NCBI GenBank assembly: GCA_026645735.1
Contig: JAPKMT010000018.1
Span: forward strand, 1-52,847
From: Flexilinea sp.
GTDB taxonomy: Bacteria; Chloroflexota; Anaerolineae; Anaerolineales; Anaerolineaceae
Direction: 5' to 3'
DNA length: 52,847 nt
Below the pieces are notes generated by a model, which saw nothing but the letters and a program-made list of their open reading frames with translations, made no database searches and was not told where the DNA came from. This document shows, in pieces, positions 25,362-33,778 of this stretch; the stretch's first letter is position 1, and every line of letters starts with the position of its first letter. Position numbers and translations under genes: made by a program.

Positions 25362-26666
25362 ATGAAAAAAGCATTGATTTATATTGGTGTTGGAACGAAT
25401 CTCGGAAATCGTGCAGAAAATCTGCGAATCGCTGCCCAACTTCTCCCCCCGACTGTCAGAATCCTCAGGACTTCAACCATTTATCAAACCGAACCCTGGG
25501 GTTACCCCAATCAGAGTCCCTTTTATAATCTGGTTTGGGAAGCTGAAACGACACTTCCACCCGCAAGTTTGCTGTCGTATCTCAAGAAAATTGAAAATAA
25601 GATCGGCCGGATACCGAATTTCCGATATGGACCGCGAGTGATTGATTTGGATATTCTTCTCTATGGAGAAGAAACCATTCGAACTGATGAACTCATCATT
25701 CCACATCCGCAGATTCCAAATCGACAGTTTGTTTTGGTTCCATTGTGTGATCTGATTCCGGGAAAGATACATCCGCAATTTGGCATAACATGGAGGCAGT
25801 TGTTATCAGAATCGCCATCAGCAGAGATTGTTGCTGTCACTGAAAAGATCGATTTTTCAAGCATTGTTTTCCGTTGGGGAATTCGAACGTATTTAATGGG
25901 AATTTTAAACCTGACCCCGGACAGTTTTTCTAAAGATGGAATCTTTGGAACGCCGGATGCAATGATCCAGAAAGCAGTTCGGAAAACCGAAGAATTTATT
26001 ACTGCGGGGATAGATATCGTTGATATCGGTGCTGAAAGCTCTCGCCCCGGATTTGAAACCATAACCATTCAGGCAGAACAAGAACGACTGTTACCAATCC
26101 TGAATGCCATCAAAAATCAATTTCCCTCACTTACCCTGTCAGTGGATACTAGAAATGCAGCGACAGCAGAAGCTGCCCTCTGCATCGGCGCTGACTGGAT
26201 CAACGATATCGGAGGAGCACTTTATGATGAAAAAATGGCAGCAGTTTGTGCCACCTCCCAAAAACCTGTTGTGCTCATGCGAAACAAACAGTTGAGCCGG
26301 TCCGGCGAGACCATCGCGGGAGTTTGCGCGGAATTACTGTCCCTGATCGATCATGCCCATATAGCAGGTATTCAAGATGAACAGATCATAATCGACCCGG
26401 GTATGGGTTTCGGCACGACTCCTGAACAAAATCTGGATATCATCCATCATCTGCAGGAAATCAGGAAAATTGGATTTCCGATATTAATTGGACCCAGCCG
26501 AAAGTCCTTTATCGGTCATTTTCTCCAAAAAGAGGTTGACTCACGTTTACAAGGAACTTCCGCAGCCGCAGCCGCAGGAATCATGAATGGTGCAGATATT
26601 ATCCGAATTCATGATGCGGCAGCAATGTATGATGTGGTTAAAATGATTGATTTGATGATTCGATAA
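25362..26666 (+). CDS. folKP: Bifunctional HPPK-dihydropteroate synthase (FolK-FolP fusion)
   Basis: 434 aa. Residues 1 to about 150 are 6-hydroxymethyl-dihydropterin pyrophosphokinase: YIGVGTNLGNRAENL, STIYQTEPWG, RYGPRVIDLDILLYG. Residues about 170-434 are dihydropteroate synthase: LMGILNLTPDSFSKDG, IVDIGAESSRPG, LSVDTRNAATAEAAL, WINDIGG, IIDPGMGFG and ILIGPSRKSFIGHF. The two fused domains catalyse consecutive folate pathway steps. The FolK-first order is uncommon in bacteria, where the genes are usually separate; such fusions are known in fungi, plants and some bacteria. The gene follows the C26 gene by 4 bp. Confidence 0.95.
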   Translation: MKKALIYIGVGTNLGNRAENLRIAAQLLPPTVRILRTSTIYQTEPWGYPNQSPFYNLVWEAETTLPPASLLSYLKKIENKIGRIPNFRYGPRVIDLDILLYGEETIRTDELIIPHPQIPNRQFVLVPLCDLIPGKIHPQFGITWRQLLSESPSAEIVAVTEKIDFSSIVFRWGIRTYLMGILNLTPDSFSKDGIFGTPDAMIQKAVRKTEEFITAGIDIVDIGAESSRPGFETITIQAEQERLLPILNAIKNQFPSLTLSVDTRNAATAEAALCIGADWINDIGGALYDEKMAAVCATSQKPVVLMRNKQLSRSGETIAGVCAELLSLIDHAHIAGIQDEQIIIDPGMGFGTTPEQNLDIIHHLQEIRKIGFPILIGPSRKSFIGHFLQKEVDSRLQGTSAAAAAGIMNGADIIRIHDAAAMYDVVKMIDLMIR

Positions 26667-26840
26667 AAAAAATCGGTGGATAATCTCTTAGAAATATAAA
26701 CTGGTTTTTCAATTATGATGCAGCACTACGAAATGCAGACCTGTCTTTGGAATGAAAAAAGAAAATCTGTGGTTTTCTCGCGTGAAACAAGGAAAAAAAT
26801 AACGTCAATTTCTCCTCTCCAGCATTAAAATTATGGATGG

Positions 26841-26858
26841 CAGCGATTCAAACAGCTG
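26841..26858. repeat. 18-bp MITE footprint with perfect 9-bp duplication
   Basis: CAGCGATTCAAA plus CAGCTG (starts CAG, ends CTG) is flanked on both sides by TATGGATGG (26832-26840 and 26859-26867). It looks like the remnant of a family member after loss of almost all internal sequence. The rest of the 321-bp gap before the GlmU-like gene shows nothing else recognisable. Confidence 0.7.
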
Positions 26859-26987
26859 TATGGATGGTGAAATCATTGATAGATTTTCCATTTTCTACTA
26901 TGATTCAAACAAAACAACCGGTGTAAAAGGTTGATCAGATAGCCTTTCAACTGGTTAGAAAACAAAAAGAAACAGAGGATGAATTCT

Positions 26988-27986
26988 ATGTCCATTATTC
27001 CGGTCATCTTAGCTGCAGGTCAGGGAACACGAATGAAATCGGCACTTCCCAAGGTTCTCCATCCGGTCCTCGGAAAACCGATGGTTTTATACGTTCTGGA
27101 TGAAATCGCAAAAGTAACCCCTGAAAAACCGGTGGTTGTTCTCGGCCATGGAGCAGAACAAGTGGAAAGCGTCATTCAGGGGCGTGCTCATATAGCGATT
27201 CAAAAAAAGCAGCTTGGAACAGCCGATGCCCTAGCTGCAGCAGAAGAACAGGCAGCAGGCAAAGCTGAATACATCATGGTCGCGAATTCCGACATGCCCT
27301 GTCTCCGTGCACAATCGATACAAAGGATCTGTGATACCCAAAGAACGAATTCCGGTGCTTTTTCCATGTTAACCATCATCCAGGAAGATACACATGGTTT
27401 TGGGCGGATAATCCGCCAGGCTGATGGCTCAGTGGCAGCCATCGTCGAAGAAGCACAGGCGACGCCTGAAATTCTGAATATTAAAGAATGCAATGTCGGC
27501 TTGTATTGTTTTCAGTCCGCATGGTTATGGCAGGCTCTTAAACGCGTCAAAATCTCCCCAAAAGGTGAATACTATCTGACCGATTTGGTGGAATTGGCAA
27601 ATGAGGATCATCTGCCTGTGCAAGCAGTCATTTTAGAGGATCAAGAGGAAGCGTTAGGAATCAACAACAGAGTACATTTGTCAGAAGCTGAAGAAATCAT
27701 CAGAAAACGAATTAATCAGAAATGGATGATGGAAGGAGTAACAATGATCGATCCATCATCGACCTACATTTCCGTTGATGCAACCATCGGTCGGGATGTC
27801 ATCCTGTATCCCAATACCTGGATTGAAGGGAAAACAATCATTGGAATCAATAGTGTGATTGGACCAGGAGCTTATATTGTAAACAGTGAGGTTGGTAACA
27901 GCTGTAGCATCCGGCAATCCTCTGTAAAGAATTATTCTCTTCCAGAAAAATCGCATGTCGGTCCATTTCAAATATTAGAAAACTGA
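26988..27986 (+). CDS. GlmU-like nucleotidyltransferase with short beta-helix
   Basis: 332 aa from ATG 26988; AGAGG at 26974-26978 is too close to the earlier ATG at 26979. The N-terminal ~225 residues are a GlmU-type uridylyltransferase: ILAAGQGTRMKSALPKVLHP, GTADALAAAE, MVANSDMPCLRAQSI, ECNVGLYCFQ. The C-terminal ~85 residues are a short left-handed beta-helix (VDATIGRDVILYPNTWIEG, IGPGAYIVNSEVGNSCSIRQ), which stops before the acetyltransferase catalytic coils of normal ~450-aa GlmU. It probably makes UDP-GlcNAc from GlcNAc-1-P but cannot acetylate glucosamine-1-P. No continuing frame was found downstream, so this may be a natural short form. Confidence 0.82.
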   Translation: MSIIPVILAAGQGTRMKSALPKVLHPVLGKPMVLYVLDEIAKVTPEKPVVVLGHGAEQVESVIQGRAHIAIQKKQLGTADALAAAEEQAAGKAEYIMVANSDMPCLRAQSIQRICDTQRTNSGAFSMLTIIQEDTHGFGRIIRQADGSVAAIVEEAQATPEILNIKECNVGLYCFQSAWLWQALKRVKISPKGEYYLTDLVELANEDHLPVQAVILEDQEEALGINNRVHLSEAEEIIRKRINQKWMMEGVTMIDPSSTYISVDATIGRDVILYPNTWIEGKTIIGINSVIGPGAYIVNSEVGNSCSIRQSSVKNYSLPEKSHVGPFQILEN

Positions 27987-28177
27987 AAAACGCCGCAGGA
28001 AAAATCTACCGGTTTGCAGTGATTCAAAAAATTGAGAAAGAATTCCTCAGATTCTCGCTCCCCATTGAGAAAACGAATCCAAAGTAGATTCTGCTGGTTG
28101 ATTCAACAAGAACCGATGATCATTCAGTCACGAACAGCTTGTACAGGTTTTTCAGAAATCGTCAGTCCATAACAAAT

Positions 28178-28214
28178 AATGAGCAGAAACCAAATTTTGT
28201 GAATTCTGCTCATT
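28178..28214. terminator. Bidirectional hairpin between convergent genes
   Basis: AATGAGCAGAA (28178-28188) and TTCTGCTCATT (28204-28214) form an 11-bp stem with a 15-base loop. It sits between the ends of the GlmU-like (+) and LUD (-) genes. Flanking T-runs are weak, so termination efficiency is uncertain. Confidence 0.5.
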
Positions 28215-28270
28215 AAATTACCAGATCAATGATCAATTTTCTTGCGATGTCTGATTCGCCTCCAAAGCGG

Positions 28271-28915
28271 TTAGAAGCCCATTAATTCTCCAACCAGGAT
28301 TACTTTAATCTTCTTCGCCGGACGGCTGATACGAGTGGTTACCACATTTGCACAGATACAGTCGGCTGAAATGCAATCTTCGCAGGTTCCAGTGATATTG
28401 CAGGGTGTCTTGTTTTCAGCATAACGCTGCACATTGATTGGGGCAGCTACAGTTCTCGCTCGGACAACAGCATCTTCGGCTGATTTGACGACTTTATTGA
28501 TTCCGGCGATGACAATCACTTGTTTCGGGCCAAACATCAATGCAGCCACGCGATTCCCATTTCCATCCACATTGACCAGTTGTCCATCTTCACTGACAGC
28601 ATTCGAGCTCATCAAAAATGTATCACAGGTTAATGCTTTACGCATCAGTTCCGTACGCTCTTCCGGTGTTTTACCAAGATCCCGATTGATCACAGTATAA
28701 CCGTTATCAATCACATATTGCCAGAGGCCGATTTGTTTGATTGTTTCAGATCCACCCCAGGCAACCACATCCGTTTTGGGAATCAGACTCAATGCTTTTT
28801 CGAGCGCCGCCTCTTTTGTCGGGCAATAATATGCTTCGAAATGTCTTGAATTCAATGCTTTCACAACTTTTTCAGCAAGTTTATCATTACGGATTTGAAC
28901 AGGTGTTTGTGCCAT
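28271..28915 (-). CDS. LUD-domain protein (DUF162, lactate-utilisation family)
   Basis: 214 aa. LUD fold features: TKEAALEKALSLIPK, VVAWGGSETIKQIGL and YTVINRD, then FLMSSNAVSEDGQLVNVDG and ALMFGPKQVIVIAGINK. The C-terminus carries a Cys-rich segment, CNITGTCEDCISADCICANVV, that could bind a metal or cluster. Family members include LutC/LutB-like parts of lactate oxidation, but many stand-alone LUD proteins have no known substrate. No lutAB neighbours are present, so lactate oxidation should not be assumed. AAAGGAAAAG precedes the ATG. Confidence 0.87.
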   Translation of the reverse strand: MAQTPVQIRNDKLAEKVVKALNSRHFEAYYCPTKEAALEKALSLIPKTDVVAWGGSETIKQIGLWQYVIDNGYTVINRDLGKTPEERTELMRKALTCDTFLMSSNAVSEDGQLVNVDGNGNRVAALMFGPKQVIVIAGINKVVKSAEDAVVRARTVAAPINVQRYAENKTPCNITGTCEDCISADCICANVVTTRISRPAKKIKVILVGELMGF

Positions 28916-29002
28916 AATTGTCTTTTCCTTTATGGATTTATTATCAGAGTATTTCTATTGTAAATTGTTTTTTAGAATTTTGCATCACCGAAAATATTCG
29001 AA

Positions 29003-29069
29003 CAGTGATTTGAAATATGGGGTTATTTACGACCAGATATATAAGGTATGCCAATATTTTGATTTGCTG
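29003..29069. repeat. Internally deleted MITE-like element (67 bp)
   Basis: The left end is CAGTGATTTGAAATATGG and the right end AATATTTTGATTTGCTG; the hairpin is lost. Flanks ATATTCGAA (28994-29002) and ACATTCTAA (29070-29078) match at 7 of 9 positions. It lies between the LUD gene and the end of uvrC. Confidence 0.58.
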
Positions 29070-29152
29070 ACATTCTAATCGGAATTTTAAAATTTTTAAC
29101 TGACCTACTGAATAAAACAGTTGTCCATCGAAAAGGAATGAAATTGGCTCAA

Positions 29153-31015
29153 TTATCCGAAATAATCCCGGATCGCCTTTGCATTGATTTCAGAGATTCC
29201 ATTAACCAGAAGGAGTTCGGCTTTTTCAGCTTGTGCGATATTTTCTATGGTGCCAAATTTTTTCAATAACGCCTTCCGTTTCACCGGTCCGATTCCAGGA
29301 ATCTTCTCCAGTTGTGAGGCTAATCCTTCCTTTGTCCTGCGATTACGGTGTGCTGTAATCGCAAAACGGTGCGCTTCATCACGAATGCGCTGAACCAGAT
29401 AGAGCATTTGGGAGTGTCTCGGCAAAATAACAGGATCCGCTTTTCCCGGTATAAATATCTCTTCTTCCCGTTTTGCCAGTCCGACAACAAACACACGATC
29501 TCGCAATCCGAATTCGGTCAGCACTTCAACAGCACGGCCAAGCTGACCTTTTCCGCCATCCATGATGATCAAATCCGGAAGCAAAGCAAACGAAATATCC
29601 GGGTTTCCACCTGCCTCCTGATTTTTTTCCTGGGCAGCCTGCCATCGTTTCAACCTGCGCGTCAGGACTTCGGTCATACTGTCAAAATCATTCGGACCTT
29701 CAACCGTTTTTATATTGAAACGCCGATACATCTGTTTTCGAGGGGTTCCTTGTTCAAAGACCACCATGGATCCAACCGATAAGGATCCCTGGGTATTTGA
29801 AATATCATAACATTCGATACGATTTGGCGGCACTTCCATGGTTAGAGCTTCCTGCAGTTCTGCAAGCGTTTCACTTTGTTTGTTCGTATCATTTTCCCAT
29901 TGTGTTTTGAGCGCGCGCAGTGTCTCAATCGCGTTTTCGGTTGCCATATTCACCAGATCTTTTCCTTCGCCGCTTTTAGGAACTTTTATTTCGACACAAC
30001 CTCGCCCCTGCTTCTGTTTCAACCATTGACGAATGATCCGAGTTTCTTCTAATTCCTGTGGCAGCAACATTTGCTCCGGTATGCTGGTCGCTTCGTTGTA
30101 ATATTGTTTGATAAATTCAGTAAGAACTTCTGAATCTTGTACATCTTCTGTGCCTTTCATGATGAAATATTCTTGACCGATCAGTTTACCGCCGCGAATA
30201 AAAAACATCTGGATACAAGCTTCGTTTTCAGAACGTGCCATTGAGATCACATCCGAATCCATCTGTTCGCTGCTGACAATTTTCTGCTTTTCTACTACTC
30301 TGCCAATTGCCTGCAGTTGATCTCGAATCATCGCCGCCTTCTCGAAGCGCAGTTGATCCGAGGCGTTTTCCATCTCTGTCTGCAGCCGATTAACGATTTT
30401 CGCTGTTTTTCCTTCGAGAAAATTTCCCAGATCTTCAATCATCGCATAGTACTCTTTTTGCGAGATAGCGCCGATGCAGGGGCCGGAACATAATTTGATA
30501 TCGTAATATAAACAAGCCCGCAAATCATTTCCGGTAATATCCCGGTCACAAGATATATAGGGGAAAATTTTTCTCAGTAAATCCAATGTTTGATGAACCG
30601 CCCAGACACTGGTATAGGGGCCAAAATAACGTGATCCATCCTGCTGCATCTGTCGGGTGATATATATTTTGGGAAAGGATTTTTGATATTCGATTTTGAT
30701 ATAAGGATAATGTTTGTCATCCTTCAACTGAACATTGTACTGCGGCCGGTGCTTTTTTATCAGATTCATTTCCAGAATCAGAGCTTCCAACTCCGATTCC
30801 ACAACGATCCAATCGATGAAGTCAATTCGGGAAATCATCTGCCGAATTCTGGGAACATGATCGCCTCTTTCATGAAAATAAGAGTGAACCCGATTCCAGA
30901 GATTAATGGCTTTACCGATATAAATAATCGTGCCTTCTTTATCCTTCATAAGATAACAACCCGGTTTTTTCGGGAGTGTATCGAGAATTGCCTGAATTTT
31001 ATCGTTCACTGTCAT
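29153..31015 (-). CDS. uvrC: UvrABC system protein C (excinuclease)
   Basis: 620 aa, full length. GIY-YIG nuclease (about 13-95: KPGCYLMKDKEGTIIYIGKA), UVR helical motif (about 205-240), RNase H-like 5' endonuclease domain (RIECYDISNTQGSLSVGSMV; LIIMDGGKGQLGRAVEV) and C-terminal helix-hairpin-helix pair (LEKIPGIGPVKRKALLKKFG). It makes both incisions in nucleotide excision repair. It follows dtd by 4 bp, so the two share a transcript. The gene is typical and intact. Confidence 0.98.
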   Translation of the reverse strand: MTVNDKIQAILDTLPKKPGCYLMKDKEGTIIYIGKAINLWNRVHSYFHERGDHVPRIRQMISRIDFIDWIVVESELEALILEMNLIKKHRPQYNVQLKDDKHYPYIKIEYQKSFPKIYITRQMQQDGSRYFGPYTSVWAVHQTLDLLRKIFPYISCDRDITGNDLRACLYYDIKLCSGPCIGAISQKEYYAMIEDLGNFLEGKTAKIVNRLQTEMENASDQLRFEKAAMIRDQLQAIGRVVEKQKIVSSEQMDSDVISMARSENEACIQMFFIRGGKLIGQEYFIMKGTEDVQDSEVLTEFIKQYYNEATSIPEQMLLPQELEETRIIRQWLKQKQGRGCVEIKVPKSGEGKDLVNMATENAIETLRALKTQWENDTNKQSETLAELQEALTMEVPPNRIECYDISNTQGSLSVGSMVVFEQGTPRKQMYRRFNIKTVEGPNDFDSMTEVLTRRLKRWQAAQEKNQEAGGNPDISFALLPDLIIMDGGKGQLGRAVEVLTEFGLRDRVFVVGLAKREEEIFIPGKADPVILPRHSQMLYLVQRIRDEAHRFAITAHRNRRTKEGLASQLEKIPGIGPVKRKALLKKFGTIENIAQAEKAELLLVNGISEINAKAIRDYFG

Positions 31016-31019
31016 TCAC

Positions 31020-31457
31020 CTAATTTTCAAGAAGGATCGTTACCGGTCCGTCATTTTCGAGTTCAACCTGCATGTATGCACCGAATACACCTTGTTGTGT
31101 CGGAACTCCTTGTTCACGCATCAAGGTCACAAACCGATCGACTAACGGTGCGGCTGTGTCTGGTAAAGCTGCACCTGTAAAAGATGGACGATTTCCTTTA
31201 CGTACATCGGCATAAAGCGTGAATTGAGATACAACCAGTGCTTCTCCGCTGCAATCAAGAACCGAAAGATTCATCTTATCCTGGTCATCCTGAAATATAC
31301 GCAGTGCTGCAATTTTCTTTGTCATCATTTTTACATTCTCCTCCTGATCATCAGGACCGATTCCCAGCAGGATTAATAAACCATCGTTAATTTCACTTAT
31401 TACTTTTCCCTCGACAGTTACTTTTGCATGCGAAACTCTTTGGATGACCGCTCTCAT
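31020..31457 (-). CDS. dtd: D-aminoacyl-tRNA deacylase
   Basis: 145 aa from ATG 31455-31457, preceded by AGAGGACG; the frame extends 16 codons upstream but without a better start. DTD motifs: [17 protein letters not shown] at the N-terminus, the catalytic SQFTLYAD motif (SQxxL) at about residue 77, and [23 protein letters not shown] holding the Gly-cisPro-like region in this family. It removes D-amino acids mischarged on tRNA. It is encoded directly upstream of uvrC. Confidence 0.95.
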   Translation of the reverse strand: MRAVIQRVSHAKVTVEGKVISEINDGLLILLGIGPDDQEENVKMMTKKIAALRIFQDDQDKMNLSVLDCSGEALVVSQFTLYADVRKGNRPSFTGAALPDTAAPLVDRFVTLMREQGVPTQQGVFGAYMQVELENDGPVTILLEN

Positions 31458-31521
31458 GATGTACGTCCTCTTCCAGATAAAAAAAGGTAAAACCAGTATA
31501 ATCACAAAACTTGATAAATGT

Positions 31522-31644
31522 CAGTAATTCGAAATTTGGTGAAGCCTTTTGAGAAAAATGGGAGATCTTGTTGTTGTGACGTAGTTGTGCGAAGCGCAAC
31601 TACGTCACAACAACAATTATTCTTTTCGTTATTTGGAATTGCTG
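31522..31644. repeat. MITE-like element, copy 6 (123 bp)
   Basis: It starts CAGTAATTCGAAATTTGG and ends TTATTTGGAATTGCTG. Perfect 9-bp duplications GATAAATGT occur at 31513-31521 and 31645-31653. The stem (31568-31590 with 31594-31616, 23 bp with one wobble) differs strongly in sequence from other copies (GACGTAGTTG instead of GTTGTTTTTG) but remains paired. It lies between dtd and the CDF gene. Confidence 0.88.
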
Positions 31645-31697
31645 GATAAATGTACGAAATCATAAAGAAATTAATAATGTATGAATCAATTTGATAC

Positions 31698-32594
31698 TTA
31701 ATCAAATTCTGGCGGTTCAATATGAATGTAAGCACGCTCGACTTCCGGATTTTCAGTAAGGCGGGACTCAATTTCGGACTCAATGGTATGGACTTCGTAC
31801 AAAGTTGTATTTCCATCCACATTGATATGGATATCCAGAAGAAGTTTTGTGCCAACATATTCCGAAAAGATCTGGTGAACATTGATAACTCCCGGGACGG
31901 AAGCAATGATTTTCCGAAAATCTTCGCGTTCGGTCTCTTTAGCGCCAGCACCTGTTAGAAAATCCAAATTCTCTTTAAGAGCCTTAAATGCTGCACGGAA
32001 AATCCAAATGGAAACCAGAATACCGGCGATCGGATCAGCCAACGGAGAGATGAACCTGGCGGCAATGATACCCATGATTGCAGTAAAGGAAGTGATTGTA
32101 TCCATCAGATTATCAATCGCTGCTGTCCCTAAAGTAGGGCTGTTAATCTTGCGGGAAATCCGATTAATCACCCAATACATTAGCGCCTTAATCATCGCTG
32201 AACAGAGTAAGACCAGCGATGGAAAACCGAAATCGAATGCCCGAGTGCCGTGGATGATTTTATCAATGGAATCCGCTACCGCCTGATATCCTGCCCATGC
32301 CATGGAAACACTGATGACCAATCCAACCAGGGGTTCAAAACGGCGATGTCCCTGTGGGTGAGATATATCAGCCGGACGGACTGCAATCAGCAATCCGATC
32401 ACCAGCATGATGGAATAAAGAACATCGGAAATTGAATTATACGCATCGGCAGTTACCGCCGAACTGCCTGAATATTTTGCCGCTAAGGATTTGATGACAG
32501 CCAGGAAAACATTCCCGCATAAGGTTACGATTAAAGCCCGATACAATTGCCGATCATTTTGTCTTGATCCTTTGTAATCTGAGTAGTATTTCAT
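31698..32594 (-). CDS. Cation diffusion facilitator (CDF) metal exporter
   Basis: 298 aa from ATG 32592-32594 (an in-frame TTG 7 codons earlier is less likely). About six membrane helices in residues 15-210, followed by a cytoplasmic domain of about 85 residues with the ferredoxin-like fold (ASVPGVINVHQIFSEYVGTKLLLDIHINVDG). The membrane metal sites read DAYNSISD in helix 2 and DNLMDTITS in helix 5, so Asn and Asp replace the His of zinc-type CDFs. This NxxxD/DxxxD pattern is seen in manganese-type members, which suggests Mn2+ (or Fe2+) export. It is monocistronic, between a MITE copy and the dppA-like gene. Confidence 0.88.
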   Translation of the reverse strand: MKYYSDYKGSRQNDRQLYRALIVTLCGNVFLAVIKSLAAKYSGSSAVTADAYNSISDVLYSIMLVIGLLIAVRPADISHPQGHRRFEPLVGLVISVSMAWAGYQAVADSIDKIIHGTRAFDFGFPSLVLLCSAMIKALMYWVINRISRKINSPTLGTAAIDNLMDTITSFTAIMGIIAARFISPLADPIAGILVSIWIFRAAFKALKENLDFLTGAGAKETEREDFRKIIASVPGVINVHQIFSEYVGTKLLLDIHINVDGNTTLYEVHTIESEIESRLTENPEVERAYIHIEPPEFD

Positions 32595-32811
32595 TTGATT
32601 ATCCGATCCTTTCAAATATCAGACATCAAGAAACGGAAATTTTGTTCGGACTGCATCCTCCCTCTAAACCTTTTCATAGATGATCTTTTTTGTTATTAAT
32701 TCGTCCTTCCGGCATAGAGGTGCAAAAAGCATGCCTCAATTCCAGGAAACGAGTCGTTATCTCGATTGCGACAAGTAATTATTCAGTAATTTTTTTACAA
32801 CGTTGTTTTGC

Positions 32812-33627
32812 TTAAATTAAGTTACACATTGTCCGAAAAGCAGCAAACGCTTCGGGAACGTTCTGACAGACCATTCCAACAGACCGGCCAGATCTGCGTT
32901 CGGCGCCCGGCAATCTGGCTGCAGCTTCAGCCATATGCGGCATATGGAATTCCACTTCAACATCAATCGGTGCAGTAATTTTCAGCGGCACGAATGTCTT
33001 TTCTGCCAGAAAATGCTCCACTGCTTTCTTTGTTTTTTGTTTTAAAAGCGCCTGTGTCTGTTCTGGAGTCGGGCAACAACCGGAAAAATAACCGGTAGCC
33101 TGTTTCACAATCGCTGTCTCAATTTCAGGTACAAGTGCTTTTGCTTCTGCTGCAATGGCCTGATCTCCGCTCACCAATATTACAGGAATTTCAAAATGCC
33201 CCGCAATCATCGTATTCAATCCGAATTCGCCCATGGAATTGCCGTTGATTTTTAAATCAAGAACTTCTTTGGACCACGTATGGGCGAGAATCGCGTTTCC
33301 GGTTCCGGCTTTGGCATGATATCCAACGAACATTACCGCATCAATTTTCTGATCGATACCATTCATCATACTCCAGGGAGAAAATGTTCCGTTATTATAA
33401 AAAACGCGGTGATCCAGTTCTTCAATCAACAGATTTTGCCCCCGATTATGTCCGTCTCCGATATAAATTTCATCCGCTCCTGCGATAAACGCCCCGTCAA
33501 TGACTGCATTGACATCCTGCGTCATTAGTTTGCGGAATCGTGCATATTCAGAATGGTTACTGTCACAATGCTCCCAGCGTGTTACACCGCTGATACCTTC
33601 CATATCACAAGCAATTAATATTTTCAT
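32812..33627 (-). CDS. D-aminopeptidase DppA family (M55)
   Basis: 271 aa from ATG 33625-33627; the upstream TTG codon lies on the AAGGA ribosome site. M55 signature: ILIACDMEGISGVTRWEH (Asp and Glu zinc ligands), DEIYIGDGHNRGQNLL, then FVGYHAKAGTGNAILAHTWS with the conserved His residues. The family cleaves D-Ala-containing peptides using two zinc ions. In Bacillus it is linked to dipeptide transport; no transporter is adjacent here, so the substrate is open. It is a single gene, apparently preceded by a strong hairpin. Confidence 0.9.
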   Translation of the reverse strand: MKILIACDMEGISGVTRWEHCDSNHSEYARFRKLMTQDVNAVIDGAFIAGADEIYIGDGHNRGQNLLIEELDHRVFYNNGTFSPWSMMNGIDQKIDAVMFVGYHAKAGTGNAILAHTWSKEVLDLKINGNSMGEFGLNTMIAGHFEIPVILVSGDQAIAAEAKALVPEIETAIVKQATGYFSGCCPTPEQTQALLKQKTKKAVEHFLAEKTFVPLKITAPIDVEVEFHMPHMAEAAARLPGAERRSGRSVGMVCQNVPEAFAAFRTMCNLI

Positions 33628-33664
33628 AAATAAGAACCAAATTTCCTTCAATTGTATATATGCT

Positions 33665-33702
33665 GAAAAGCATTTTTCCCGGAACCGGGAAAAATGCTTT
33701 TC
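33665..33702. terminator. Perfect 18-bp stem between exporter operon and dppA-like gene
   Basis: Arms 33665-33682 and 33685-33702 are exact inverted copies with only 2 bases between them; the centre is CCCGGAACCGGG. It lies downstream of the exporter operon on the minus strand and just upstream of the dppA-like start. It probably terminates the operon, although no long T-run follows; an operator is also possible. Confidence 0.5.
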
Positions 33703-33751
33703 GATGTAACGCTTATTATACTATGGTCTTTGCTCCAAACAAGAAATCTTT

Positions 33752-33778
33752 CAGCGATTCGAAATATGGGGAGAATCA
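33752..33778. repeat. Solo end of a MITE-like element
   Basis: CAGCGATTCGAAATATGGGG is the family left end, but no right end or flanking duplication was found. It runs up to the stop codon of the last exporter-operon gene (33779-33781), so it may mark a deletion that also trimmed that gene. Confidence 0.6.

Noticed and set aside
28017-28096. Possible further MITE-like copy after the GlmU-like gene
   Set aside because: CAGTGATTCAAAA resembles the left end, but the right end and 9-bp duplication are not convincing.
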